A DNA stretch of 64,000 nt, from assembly GCA_902826835.1 (NCBI GenBank), contig CADEGH010000019.1:39604-103603 (forward strand). Direction: 5' to 3'. The notes beneath the pieces were generated by a model. The model did no database searches, had not been told where the DNA came from, and saw nothing but the letters and a program-made list of their open reading frames with translations. Below are positions 17,108 to 25,577 of this stretch, piece after piece (position 1 is the stretch's first letter; every line of letters starts with the position of its first letter). A program made the position numbers and the translations under genes. The DNA comes from an uncultured bacterium. GTDB taxonomy: Bacteria; Planctomycetota; GCA-002687715.

Positions 17108-17995
17108 CTACAGAACGGTGAAGTCGATCGGCAGGCTTGCGAAGATCGGGATCCCCGCGGCGTTGAAGTGGACGCCCACGGTCTGGAAGTTGAACGGAGC
17201 GGGGATGAGGAGCGGCAGGGTGTTCGAGCCACCGGGCGCCAAGGGGCCGAAGAAGAGGCCGGGGAAGTTCGTGAGCTGGTCGATCACGCCGAGAGGTCCG
17301 AACATGCTGATATTGAGCCCAAAAAACCAGCCGTTCGGCACCGCCGCCGGATTGCCGAGAGTCACCACGTTGGTCCAGGTGATCGCGTCCATGCCAGCCT
17401 GGTGGAAGAACACGGTGGGAGCGCCGGGGCCGGCCTGCGTCAAGGTGAAGTTGGCCGGGGGAAGGGAGGTGAAGCTCAGCGCAACCGCAGCCACCGTACC
17501 CGTGTCGAAATTGAAATTGTCGAGGAAAGTGACGGTCCAGTTGCCGTTCACCCCACCTGCGAGGAGGGGATTCAGGGCGTTGTCTGGCGCGTAGGTGCCA
17601 GCGGGAATGAGACCGGGGGCAGCGACGGCCGCCGCATCGAACGTCTGAGCTGCCAAGTCGGAGAGGACGTAGGGTCCACCGACGTCAGAAGAGTCGTCGG
17701 GCAGCGCGGTGCAACCCGGAACCATGACGGTGCTGGACGCTCCGCCCGGCTCAGTGACGATGCAGGTGATGTCACCGTGCCAGGTGTGCGCGGGGCCGAA
17801 GCTGAAGTCCAGCGTAACTCCGATCGCACCCGACACTCCGCTGACCGGCACGGTGAGCACCAGCGGTGCACCCGCAACGCAGTTACCGGTTCCGTCAGGA
17901 AGGGCCGCAGGGAGGGCGGTCGACGTCGGGAAGGTCTGGGCCGTCAGGGAAGCGGCCAGCATGGCGAGGGCAGCAAAAACAGAAGACTTCTTCAT
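17108..17995 (-). CDS. Exported protein with proprotein-convertase P-like domain
   Basis: 295 residues. ATG 17995 (MKKSSVFAALAMLAASLTAQ) begins a clean signal peptide ending in AQ; a longer frame from 18022 would spoil it. Residues ~25-190 resemble a P-domain jelly roll (VTLDFSFGPAHTWHGDITCIVTEPGG ... GNWTVTFLDNFNFDTGTVAAVALSF), usually attached to secreted proteases but here without one. The remaining ~100 residues are Gly/Pro/Phe-rich beta structure of unknown role. It is a monocistronic gene with its own terminator. Likely a surface or secreted structural/adhesive protein, but function is unknown. Confidence 0.75.
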   Translation of the reverse strand: MKKSSVFAALAMLAASLTAQTFPTSTALPAALPDGTGNCVAGAPLVLTVPVSGVSGAIGVTLDFSFGPAHTWHGDITCIVTEPGGASSTVMVPGCTALPDDSSDVGGPYVLSDLAAQTFDAAAVAAPGLIPAGTYAPDNALNPLLAGGVNGNWTVTFLDNFNFDTGTVAAVALSFTSLPPANFTLTQAGPGAPTVFFHQAGMDAITWTNVVTLGNPAAVPNGWFFGLNISMFGPLGVIDQLTNFPGLFFGPLAPGGSNTLPLLIPAPFNFQTVGVHFNAAGIPIFASLPIDFTVL

Positions 17996-18211
17996 TTGCA
18001 GGAGACTCCGGGGACAAAACAAGGGGGTTTCCTCGAGATGCGCAGACCAGCCCAGGCAGGGAAACCACTACCTGGATGATTGGCAAGTCCGCGTCTCGAA
18101 CCGAGGGAGTGTGGCAGATGAACCGGGCTCGAGTCAACCGACAAAGGAAATTTTTCGAGGACTCGACCCAAGAACTTCGCTTTCTGCGGATGGTAGGTTG
18201 GCGCCGCCTCG

Positions 18212-19744
18212 ATGATCGTCCTCGCCACCCTCAACGCCCGCTGGTCCCACGCCGCGTTCGGCCTCCGTTACCTCCGGGCCAACTTGGCGGAATTGCGGGA
18301 TTCCGCGGTCCTGATCGAGCAGGACCTCGACGCCGAGCCTCACGATTTTGCGGCCGCCATCCTGGAAAAAAATCCGCGCGTGGTCGGGATATCGGTCTAC
18401 ATCTGGAACGTTGCAAAGCTGACCACGGTCGTCGCGATTCTCAAGCGGCTACGCCCGGAACTGCCAGTCGTAATCGGAGGCCCCGAGGTCAGTCACGAGT
18501 GTGACGATCAGGACATCGTACGACTCGCCGACTACACCATCGCGGGCGAGGGCGACCTGGCCTTTCGAGACCTGTGTCGACGGGTCGTCGCGGGGAACGC
18601 CCCGCCCCGCGGAGTGATCTACGCACCACCGCCCCCGCTCGCCGACCTCGCACTGCCCTACGACGAATACACCGATCTGGATCTGGCCCGGCGCGTGATC
18701 TACGTCGAAGCGTCGCGCGGCTGCCCCTACACCTGTGAGTTCTGCCTATCGGCCCTCGATGATGGTGTCCGTACCTTCGAGATCGAGTCCTTTCTTCAAG
18801 CCATGCAGCGCCTACTCGATCGTGGCGCGCACCAATTCAAGTTCGTCGATCGCACGTTCAATCTCGGGATGAAGACGGCCACGCGCATTCTCGACTTCTT
18901 TCTCGCGCGCCTCACGCCCGAGTTACACCTCCACTTCGAACTGATCCCGGACCGACTACCTCCCGAACTGAAAGAACGAATCCGCCAGTTTCCCCCAGGG
19001 GTGCTGCAGTTCGAGGTCGGGATCCAAAGCTTCGACGACTCCGTCAACGTGGCCGTCAAGCGTCGTCAGGACGGAGGGAAGGCGGAGGAGAACTTGCGGT
19101 GGCTGCGCCAGGAAACCACCGTGCACCTGCACACCGACCTCATTGCCGGACTTCCGGGCGACTCCTTATGCAGCTTCGGGGAGAGCTTTGATCGGCTACA
19201 CGCCCTCGGACCGCACGAGATTCAAGTCGGCATCCTGAAGCGTCTGCGGGGCGCGCCGCTGGTTCGCCACGAATCCTCCGCGGGTTTGGTGTTCAGCCCG
19301 GCTCCGCCTTACGAGATCCTCCGCTCCAACACCTTCTCCTTCGAAGAGCTCGAGGAGGTTCGCCACCTCGCTCGAGTCTTCGATCGCGTCGCCAACCACG
19401 GCCAGTTCCCGCGCACGCTCCCGCTCCTGACCAAGAATGCGGACTCCGCGTTCGGAGCCTGGCGCGGCCTGACGAGGCGGATTCGCGCTCGCCACCACCG
19501 CACCCACGCCCTGAGCCTCGCCGACTGGGCCGAAGCGGTTTTCGATTTCCTGGTGGCCGAGCGGGGGTTCGCGGATTCCGAGGTCGGTCCTGCCCTGGCC
19601 GCGGACTACGCAGCCGGAGGTCGTACTGATCAACCTCAGAAGCTCAAACCGTGGTTTGCGCCGCGCGTGGATTCTCCTCGCTCCATCCGTCGTGGGCGGG
19701 AACGCCAGGATCGTCACCGCAGCCCACCCCCCGCCCATGAGTGA
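18212..19744 (+). CDS. B12-binding-domain radical SAM protein (DUF4080 type)
   Basis: 510 residues. The N-terminal ~130 residues form the cobalamin-binding-like Rossmann domain (VVGISVYIWNVAKLTTVV..., VVIGGPEVSHE). The radical SAM core follows with CPYTCEFC (cluster cysteines in C-x3-C-x2-C order) and the GIQSF element. The C-terminus matches the DUF4080 layout (LGPHEIQVGILKRLRGAPL, PPYEIL). Radical SAM enzymes of this class usually methylate or rearrange unactivated carbons, and this subgroup's substrate is unknown. The last ~30 residues are Arg/Pro-rich and look unstructured. The stop lies 8 bp inside the aldehyde dehydrogenase gene, so the two are coupled. Confidence 0.83.
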   Translation: MIVLATLNARWSHAAFGLRYLRANLAELRDSAVLIEQDLDAEPHDFAAAILEKNPRVVGISVYIWNVAKLTTVVAILKRLRPELPVVIGGPEVSHECDDQDIVRLADYTIAGEGDLAFRDLCRRVVAGNAPPRGVIYAPPPPLADLALPYDEYTDLDLARRVIYVEASRGCPYTCEFCLSALDDGVRTFEIESFLQAMQRLLDRGAHQFKFVDRTFNLGMKTATRILDFFLARLTPELHLHFELIPDRLPPELKERIRQFPPGVLQFEVGIQSFDDSVNVAVKRRQDGGKAEENLRWLRQETTVHLHTDLIAGLPGDSLCSFGESFDRLHALGPHEIQVGILKRLRGAPLVRHESSAGLVFSPAPPYEILRSNTFSFEELEEVRHLARVFDRVANHGQFPRTLPLLTKNADSAFGAWRGLTRRIRARHHRTHALSLADWAEAVFDFLVAERGFADSEVGPALAADYAAGGRTDQPQKLKPWFAPRVDSPRSIRRGRERQDRHRSPPPAHE

Positions 19745-21146
19745 GACCATTCCGTTCTGGCTGGCCGGACGTCCGGTGATTGTCCCTCGCCGCCTCGAAG
19801 TGCGCGACAAAGCGTCGGGAGTGGTGCTCGGTCAAGTCTCCCGCGCGGAAGCGTCCGACTTCACAGCAGCGATCGACGCCGCGTCTCGGGCGGTTCCCCT
19901 CCCCGCCCATCTTCGAGCCACCATCCTGCGAGCGGTGGCGGATTCCCTGCACGAGGAAAGCCATCAATTTGCGGCTCTCATCTGCGGCGAAGTGGGTAAG
20001 CCCATCCGCGATGCCCGTACCGAGGTCGATCGGGCCGTCACGACCCTGCGGGCATCCGCGGACGAGGCCACACGGACTTTGGGGCAAGTCCTCCCCTGCG
20101 ATACCTCGCCGCGCGGCGAGGGATATCGCGCGTTGACGAAGCGCGTTCCCATCGGGGTCGTTGCCGCCATCACCCCTTTCAACTTCCCGTTGAATCTCGT
20201 CGCCCACAAAGTCGGGCCGGCGATCGCCGCTGGCTGCCCCTTCATTCTGAAGCCCGCTTCCACCACGCCCCTCGTGGCGCTGAGATTGGGTGAGCTTCTC
20301 GCCCGCACCGAACTGCCTCTCGAATCGTGGTCGATTTTGCCCGCGAACGCGCAGGACACCGGGCCGCTCCTCTCCGACCCCCGAGTCCGCATGCTGAGTT
20401 TCACCGGTTCGAAAGCCGTGGGCTATGCGCTCGCCGCCCGCGCCGCCGGCAAGAAGGTCGTCCTCGAACTCGGTGGCAACGCCGCCTGCGTGGTCGACGA
20501 GACGGCGGACTGGGTCAACGCGGTGCCCCGGATCCTGGCCGGAGCGTTCGCTCAGTCCGGGCAGAGCTGCGTAAGCGTGCAGAGGATTTTCCTGCACCAG
20601 CGGATCTACGACGAAGCCCGCGACCAGCTCGTCGCCCAAACGCGGGCCCTGAAACTCGGATCCCCGCGCGACGAGGCCACTGCGATTGGCCCCTTGATCT
20701 GCGAAGCTGACGCGGAGCGGCTCCAAGCATGGATCGAGAGCGCGGTCCGGCGAGGCGCCCGCGTCCTCTGCGGAGGCCACCGCGACGGCGCCTACCTCGA
20801 GCCCACCCTGCTCGAGGGAGTCCCCGATGACGAACCACTCGCGTGCGAGGAAGCCTTCGGGCCGGTGGCCGTTCTCGAATCCTTCCACGACGTCAACGAG
20901 GCGCTCGCCCGGGTCAATCGGAGTCGGTTCGGTCTGCAGGCCAGTCTGTTCACCCAGCGCATGGACCGAGCGCTATCCGCCTGGGACACCCTCGCGGTCG
21001 GCGGCGTCCTCATCAACGAGGTGCCCTCCTTCCGCCTCGACCATCTGCCGTACGGAGGTGTGAAAGAGAGCGGACTGGGTCGCGAGGGAGTCCAAGAGGC
21101 GGTTGCCTCGATGACCGAGCCCCGGCTGCTTCTCATCCGCGGCTGA
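19737..21146 (+). CDS. NAD(P)-dependent aldehyde dehydrogenase
   Basis: 469 residues from ATG 19737 (MSETIPFWLAGRP). Family motifs: PFNFPLNLVAHKVGPAIAAG, LELGGNAACVV with the general-base Glu, and FAQSGQSCVSVQRIF with the nucleophilic Cys. C-terminal motifs are EEAFGPVAV and PYGGVKESGLGREG. It oxidises an aldehyde to the acid in the cytoplasm. Substrate is not predictable, and the NAD/succinate-semialdehyde or lactaldehyde-like subclass is possible. The start overlaps the upstream radical SAM gene by 8 bp. Its TGA directly abuts the stop of the convergent universal-stress gene with no base between. Confidence 0.88.
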   Translation: MSETIPFWLAGRPVIVPRRLEVRDKASGVVLGQVSRAEASDFTAAIDAASRAVPLPAHLRATILRAVADSLHEESHQFAALICGEVGKPIRDARTEVDRAVTTLRASADEATRTLGQVLPCDTSPRGEGYRALTKRVPIGVVAAITPFNFPLNLVAHKVGPAIAAGCPFILKPASTTPLVALRLGELLARTELPLESWSILPANAQDTGPLLSDPRVRMLSFTGSKAVGYALAARAAGKKVVLELGGNAACVVDETADWVNAVPRILAGAFAQSGQSCVSVQRIFLHQRIYDEARDQLVAQTRALKLGSPRDEATAIGPLICEADAERLQAWIESAVRRGARVLCGGHRDGAYLEPTLLEGVPDDEPLACEEAFGPVAVLESFHDVNEALARVNRSRFGLQASLFTQRMDRALSAWDTLAVGGVLINEVPSFRLDHLPYGGVKESGLGREGVQEAVASMTEPRLLLIRG

Positions 21147-21581
21147 TCACTTCACCACCAGGACCGGAACTGGTGACCGGCGCACGATGGTCTCCGCGTG
21201 CGAACCGAGGATCGCCCGGGAGATCCCGGTGCGGCCGTGGGTGCCCACTACGACGAGGTCCACCTGCCGCTCCGTCGCGGTCGCGAGGACTTCCCCGTGC
21301 GGAATTCCCGGCTTGACCAACACGGTGCGCGCCACCGGCTTCGGCAGGACATCCTGGACCAGGTGGAGTAGCCGGTCCTTGGTCGCCTCCAACACGGAGG
21401 CTTCGACGCTGGTGAGGTCCACGGCCAACCCCGGGCCCACTGCGACCGGGCGATCGTCGACCACGTGCAGGATAAAGACCTCGGCGCCGAGCCGACTGGC
21501 GAGTTCGCCTCCCACTTGAATGGCCCGCAGTGAGGTCTCGGAGAAGTCGACGGCAATCAGGATGCGACGGAAGGTAGGCAT
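21147..21581 (-). CDS. Universal stress protein (UspA family)
   Basis: 144 residues from ATG 21581 (MPTFRRILIAVDFSE), with GGAG eight bases upstream. It is a single Usp domain: RILIAVDFSETSLRAIQVGGELA at the start, and the ATP-binding GTHGRTGISRAILGSHAETIVRRSPVPVLVV at the end (G-2x-G-9x-G(S/H)). It is a stress-linked nucleotide-binding protein. It lies just left of the cbb3 oxidase cluster and is transcribed away from it; Usp genes often accompany low-oxygen regulons. The shared intergenic region holds the sigma-54 promoter for the opposite direction. Confidence 0.88.
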   Translation of the reverse strand: MPTFRRILIAVDFSETSLRAIQVGGELASRLGAEVFILHVVDDRPVAVGPGLAVDLTSVEASVLEATKDRLLHLVQDVLPKPVARTVLVKPGIPHGEVLATATERQVDLVVVGTHGRTGISRAILGSHAETIVRRSPVPVLVVK

Positions 21582-21603
21582 GCGGAAGCTCCGACGAACT
21601 ACG

Positions 21604-21673
21604 CAATCGGGAGGCCAGGAGCGCCGAAGGCCCAATCGGGGAAGATCACGCAACCACGGGAGTCGTCGCTCCC
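21604..21673 (+). promoter_or_regulatory. Candidate enhancer region for the sigma-54 activator
   Basis: The octamer CAATCGGG occurs twice in direct orientation (21604-21611 and 21633-21640), 29 bp apart or about three helical turns. An inverted repeat GGGAG-N6-CTCCC follows at 21658-21673. These sit about 75-140 bp upstream of the -24/-12 promoter, a normal distance for NtrC-type activator sites. Assignment is inference. Confidence 0.3.
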
Positions 21674-21746
21674 AAGTTCGGGGGGAATTCCGCAGATCAA
21701 GCCCTGCGACGACGCGAGAACTTCCCCATAACGCGAGGAAGTCGCG

Positions 21747-21763
21747 TTGGCCCGGCGATTGCA
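21747..21763 (+). promoter_or_regulatory. Sigma-54 (-24/-12) promoter of the cbb3 oxidase operon
   Basis: TTGGCCCGGCGATTGCA matches the RpoN consensus TTGGCACRNNNNTTGCW at every position but one (A to C at position 6). The invariant GG and GC are exactly 10 bases apart. Expected start of transcription is near 21774, giving a ~35-base leader with GGAGGA before ATG 21809. A sigma-54 activator gene lies at the far end of the same cluster. Confidence 0.72.
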
Positions 21764-21808
21764 AAGGCGGGGCGGAAAGCCGTCCAACCTTCCCACTGCG
21801 GAGGATTC

Positions 21809-22756
21809 ATGTCGCCACCCCTTCTTCGCCGCACCCTCAGCGGCACGGTCCTGGTCGCCACGCTCATCGTGATCGCGGCCGCAAGAATTCCGTCCTCGGC
21901 CCCGACTCCTCCCGCGAAGGAGGCTCCACCTCCGACGCTCACCCTTGCCGACTGGCCGCTTGAGTCCGGCGCGAAGCTCGGCAAGCGAATCTTCCAGGAA
22001 AACTGTGTGGGCTGCCACGGCGATACCGGCTTGGGCGATGGTGAAGCCGCCGCCGACTTGAACCCACGTCCCCGCAACCTGCGCAAGGGCTACTTCAAGT
22101 TCCGCAGCACCGCGTCCAGCAAGCTGCCGACCCGCGCCGACCTTCTCCACGTCATCACCTGCGGCCTACCCGGATCGTCCATGCCGAGCTTCCGGCTTCT
22201 GCCCGACGCCCATCGCGACGCCCTGGTGTCGTACGTGCTCACCCTCGCCGCGTTCGAGAAGGCTCGCCTCGAGGCCGAGATCCTGAGAGATGCCGACGGG
22301 CTCACTATGCCGGTCATCGTCAAAGACCACCTGCCGGAGATTCGCAAGAAGGTCGAAGCGGAGATGGCCGAAGGCGCCGTTCCGGTCACGATCGGCCAAA
22401 GGCCGCCCACGACCCCGGAGTCGGTGGAAAAAGGCCGGGCTCGATACGCCAAGGAGTGCGCCTCCTGCCACGGCAAGACTGGGGTTGGCGACGGCCCCTC
22501 GAGCTACGCGTTGCGCGATTGGGAGGACGCCGAGATCCGGCCCCGCGACTTCACCACCGGCGTCTTCCGCGCAGGGAGTGCTCCGACCGACCTCTTCCTT
22601 CGCCTCAAGTCGGGATTGAATGGCACGCCCATGCCCGCGATCAGCGGGAGTGACGACGACCTGTGGGCACTCGTCGACTTCATTCTCACGCTGCGTACGC
22701 AGGCCCCCGAGGCCTCCGACCACGCCGGCTGTCCGATTGGAGGGACCACCCGATGA
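21809..22756 (+). CDS. Membrane-anchored di-haem cytochrome c, first gene of cbb3 cluster
   Basis: 315 residues. An N-terminal hydrophobic anchor (~12-30) precedes two class I cytochrome c domains. The first has CVGCH with GDTGLGDG and a distal Met in GSSMPSF. The second has CASCH with GKTGVGDG and Met in GTPMPAIS. It lies directly upstream of ccoN and overlaps it by ATGA, with a GGAGGA ribosome site of its own. By position it may supply electrons to the oxidase and stand in for CcoP, which in ordinary ccoNOQP operons is the di-haem subunit encoded last. It could also be an electron donor separate from the complex. Confidence 0.85.
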   Translation: MSPPLLRRTLSGTVLVATLIVIAAARIPSSAPTPPAKEAPPPTLTLADWPLESGAKLGKRIFQENCVGCHGDTGLGDGEAAADLNPRPRNLRKGYFKFRSTASSKLPTRADLLHVITCGLPGSSMPSFRLLPDAHRDALVSYVLTLAAFEKARLEAEILRDADGLTMPVIVKDHLPEIRKKVEAEMAEGAVPVTIGQRPPTTPESVEKGRARYAKECASCHGKTGVGDGPSSYALRDWEDAEIRPRDFTTGVFRAGSAPTDLFLRLKSGLNGTPMPAISGSDDDLWALVDFILTLRTQAPEASDHAGCPIGGTTR

Positions 22757-24198
22757 ATTCCATCCCGCTGGAATCCCCCGAAGGCACGAGCAACCTCGTG
22801 TCCAAGCGACTCGTGCTCTGGCACTTCGTGGCCGCGATGTTTTTCCTTTTGACCGCGATGGGATGGGGGTTCCTCATCTCTCTCCAGTTCTTCAACCTCT
22901 ATCCGTTCGACGATATCTCGTGGCTGTCCTACGGCCGCGTGCGCCTCCTCCACACCAACGAAATCGCGTACGGCTTTTTGGTCAACGGCTTCTTGGGTTG
23001 TCTCTACTACGCGATCCCGCGCCTCACCGGCCGCACCGTGCTCAACGAGAAACTCGGGTACCTGATCTTCCTCGTTTGGCAGGTCACGATGGTGCTCACC
23101 TCGATCGGGCAACTGCTCGGAAAGGGGCAGGCGGTCGAGTGGGGCGAGACGCCCACCGGCTTTCGCCCGGGGAGTTTCGATCTCAACTTTGTGCCGGTCG
23201 ATGCCCTGATCGCGGTCGGCGCACTCTTGGTCGCGTTTCAATTCCTCACTCCGATTGCGAAGTCGCTGCACAAACGCATGTACGTGTCGCTTTGGTACAT
23301 GAGTGCCGGCTTCGTGTGGCTCATCCTCACGTACCTGATGGGCAATATCCTCGCGGAATGGACGCTCCCCGGCAGCTCGGGCGCCGCCACCGTGGGTCTG
23401 TTCATCCACGACCTCGTCGGGCTGTTTGTCACGCCAATGGGGTGGGGCCTCATGTACTTCTTCGTCCCCACGATCCTGAGGCGGCCGATTTGGTCCCACG
23501 CCTTGTCGGTCATCGGCTTTTGGGCCTTGGCCTTCTTCTATCCCCTGAACGGAGTGCACCACTTCCTCCTCTCTTCGATTCCCATGTCGGTGCAGTACGG
23601 GGCGGTGATCTCGACCATCGCCGTCGAAATCGTGGTCACCACCGTGGTGGTGAACTTCTTCGGCACGATGTGGGGGCACGGCTACGCCCTGCGGAAGAGC
23701 CTCCCGATCCGCTGGTTTTACACCGGGATGATTCTCTACTTCGTCACCTGCTTGCAGTGCGCGTTCCAAACCACCCTGACCGTGCAGGAGATCATCCACT
23801 TCACGGACTGGGTGCCGGGCCACGCGCACCTCGTCATGCTCGGGGTCTTCTCGTTTTGGATCCTTGGAATCATGACCTGGCTTTGGCCCCGCCTCACCGG
23901 CCGCGAGTGGTACAGCCGTCGCTTGCTCGGGTGGCACTATTGGCTGTCGGCAATCGGAGTGGTGATCATGTTCCTCGATCTCCTCTCCGCCGGCCTCGTG
24001 CACGGGTTCATGGCAAAGGCCCTCGTGCCGTGGCGCGACATCATCATGGCCCTCAAGCCCTTCTGGGGCATCCGCATCTTCGCGGGCGGCATGATCATCA
24101 CCGGCCAGGCCCTCTTCGCATGGAACCTGTTGCAAACCGCCCGCGGGTCGCGTGCTTACGACTACCGCATGGATCTGTTGACTCCGGAGGCCGCGTGA
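22753..24198 (+). CDS. ccoN: cbb3-type cytochrome c oxidase subunit I
   Basis: 481 residues, 12 or more membrane segments. Diagnostic parts: LLHTNEIAYGFLVNGFLG (haem ligand), HDLVGLFVTPMGWGLMYFFVP (CuB His and the cross-linked Tyr of cbb3 enzymes), NGVHHFLLSSIP (CuB His pair) and VPGHAHLVMLGVFSFW (haem b/b3 ligands). It is the proton-pumping, high-affinity terminal oxidase core in the inner membrane, used at low oxygen. Its start is set by GGAGGG upstream and the ATGA overlap with the cytochrome c gene. ccoO follows after one base. Confidence 0.92.
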   Translation: MNSIPLESPEGTSNLVSKRLVLWHFVAAMFFLLTAMGWGFLISLQFFNLYPFDDISWLSYGRVRLLHTNEIAYGFLVNGFLGCLYYAIPRLTGRTVLNEKLGYLIFLVWQVTMVLTSIGQLLGKGQAVEWGETPTGFRPGSFDLNFVPVDALIAVGALLVAFQFLTPIAKSLHKRMYVSLWYMSAGFVWLILTYLMGNILAEWTLPGSSGAATVGLFIHDLVGLFVTPMGWGLMYFFVPTILRRPIWSHALSVIGFWALAFFYPLNGVHHFLLSSIPMSVQYGAVISTIAVEIVVTTVVVNFFGTMWGHGYALRKSLPIRWFYTGMILYFVTCLQCAFQTTLTVQEIIHFTDWVPGHAHLVMLGVFSFWILGIMTWLWPRLTGREWYSRRLLGWHYWLSAIGVVIMFLDLLSAGLVHGFMAKALVPWRDIIMALKPFWGIRIFAGGMIITGQALFAWNLLQTARGSRAYDYRMDLLTPEAA

Positions 24199-24199
24199 C

Positions 24200-25072
24200 A
24201 TGGACCGTCTGAACAATATCCTGCTCTGGGCCGGCCTCGGCTGCTTCGCCCTCTCCTTCCTCCTCTCCGGCCTCTATCCGTACCTCATCACGGACGGCAA
24301 AACTCCAGAGGCTTCCATCCGCGAACTCGCGGAGGATGTTTCGAGCGACTTCCGACTCCTCAAAGAAGCTTACCCGATCGATTTTGCCAGGGCTTTCCCG
24401 GAAGGGGTGAATGCGCTCACCGATCCGGAACTCGCCACCATCGCCGCGGACGATCCCCGTCGTGGCCAGAGCGAGGATGCATGGAAAAACGCCTACGCCC
24501 GCGCCTTGCGTGATGGCCGCGACCTCTACATCGCCGAAGCCTGCTGGCATTGCCACAGTCAATACGTCCGACCGGTCGGAAACGAAGTCGAACGATTCGG
24601 CCCGGTCCGCACCACTGCCGAGGACAACAACGCGCTGCAACGCCCGGTCCTATGGGGCACACGTCGGGTCGGCCCGGACCTGACCCACGAGGGAGGTAAG
24701 CGGTCGAACGACTGGCACATTGCCCATCTGCGCAACCCGAGGTCCACTTCGCCCGACTCGGTGATGCCGGCTTACACCTGGTATTTCCGCCGCGGGTTTC
24801 AGATCCGCCGCGGTGTTTCCTCCGAGACGGCGGAACGGGAGGGCATCCCCGCCGACCAGAGTTATCCGTACCCGGGTCTCTACGACACGAAGGCCGAGGC
24901 GGAGGTCGCCTTGGAGAAGCTCAAGTCGTCGCTTTCGAGCAACCTCGAAGAGGAGGCCGAGCGCATGTTCGTAGCCGAAGGCAGCGGTCCGGACGGTGAT
25001 GCACTCGCACTCGTTGCTTATTTGCAATGGCTCGGCACCTGGTCACCCAAAACCGCGGAGGCATCCAAGTGA
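24200..25072 (+). CDS. ccoO: cbb3-type oxidase mono-haem subunit II
   Basis: 290 residues. It has one N-terminal membrane helix (ILLWAGLGCFALSFLLSGLYP) and a single haem site EACWHCHSQYVRPVGNEVERFG, the CcoO signature, with downstream GPDLTHEGGKRSNDWHIAHLRNPR and a Met ligand in SVMPAYTW. The middle segment between helix and haem is longer than usual. It relays electrons from cytochrome c to CcoN. Its TGA is shared with the next gene's GTG (GTGA). Confidence 0.92.
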   Translation: MDRLNNILLWAGLGCFALSFLLSGLYPYLITDGKTPEASIRELAEDVSSDFRLLKEAYPIDFARAFPEGVNALTDPELATIAADDPRRGQSEDAWKNAYARALRDGRDLYIAEACWHCHSQYVRPVGNEVERFGPVRTTAEDNNALQRPVLWGTRRVGPDLTHEGGKRSNDWHIAHLRNPRSTSPDSVMPAYTWYFRRGFQIRRGVSSETAEREGIPADQSYPYPGLYDTKAEAEVALEKLKSSLSSNLEEEAERMFVAEGSGPDGDALALVAYLQWLGTWSPKTAEASK

Positions 25073-25404
25073 ACAACCGACAGCCCGAGTTTTTTGTACC
25101 CGCGGTGGAATCGGCGGCCGAACGCCGCTGGCGTCGGATCCTCACCGTGTTTTTCGGCGGCGTGGTCACCCTCGGCGGCCTGGCGTTTGTCTACAAGCTC
25201 TACGAGTTCTTCATGGACCTCTCCGCCGCGGAAGGCCTGCGCTTCGCGGGGGCCCACTTGCTCACCTATTGCCTCGTGGCCGGCGGATTCCTCTGCTTGC
25301 TCACGTTTGCATTCCTGAAGGGGCACTTCGGCGACATCGAAGCTCCGAAGGTCGAACTCTTGAACCGGGAGATCTCCTATGACCGACAAGACTTTGGCGC
25401 CTGA
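25069..25404 (+). CDS. Small two-helix membrane protein in cbb3 operon
   Basis: 111 residues from GTG 25069 overlapping the ccoO stop. Two hydrophobic segments (~28-50 and ~65-88) are linked by a short loop, and both ends are polar. It has no cysteine pair or haem site, so it is neither CcoP nor CcoH as usually seen. By position it is probably an accessory or assembly subunit of the oxidase. I do not recognise the family. Confidence 0.65.
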   Translation: MNNRQPEFFVPAVESAAERRWRRILTVFFGGVVTLGGLAFVYKLYEFFMDLSAAEGLRFAGAHLLTYCLVAGGFLCLLTFAFLKGHFGDIEAPKVELLNREISYDRQDFGA

Positions 25405-25573
25405 GGAAAGCTGCGCCCCGGCCGCGGACCAAACGCCGGCGGAATTCCACTACGGCCACGGGCGCATGCCCTTCTTCATGAAGGTGCTCTGGGTCGCTTT
25501 CCTCGCCTTCATCACCTACTACGTCGTCACGTACCTTTTGACCGCGGTGGGTGTCGAACTTCGAGGGCAGTGA
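25379..25573 (+). CDS. Single-helix small membrane protein in cbb3 operon
   Basis: 64 residues. The start ATG 25379 lies 26 bp inside the preceding gene. One membrane helix (MKVLWVAFLAFITYYVVTYLL) near the C-terminus follows a polar N-terminus. Size and position recall CcoQ- or CcoS-like peptides that stabilise cbb3 complexes, but no sequence motif fixes the identity. The P-type ATPase gene starts four bases after its stop. Confidence 0.6.
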   Translation: MTDKTLAPEESCAPAADQTPAEFHYGHGRMPFFMKVLWVAFLAFITYYVVTYLLTAVGVELRGQ

Positions 25574-25577
25574 GACC

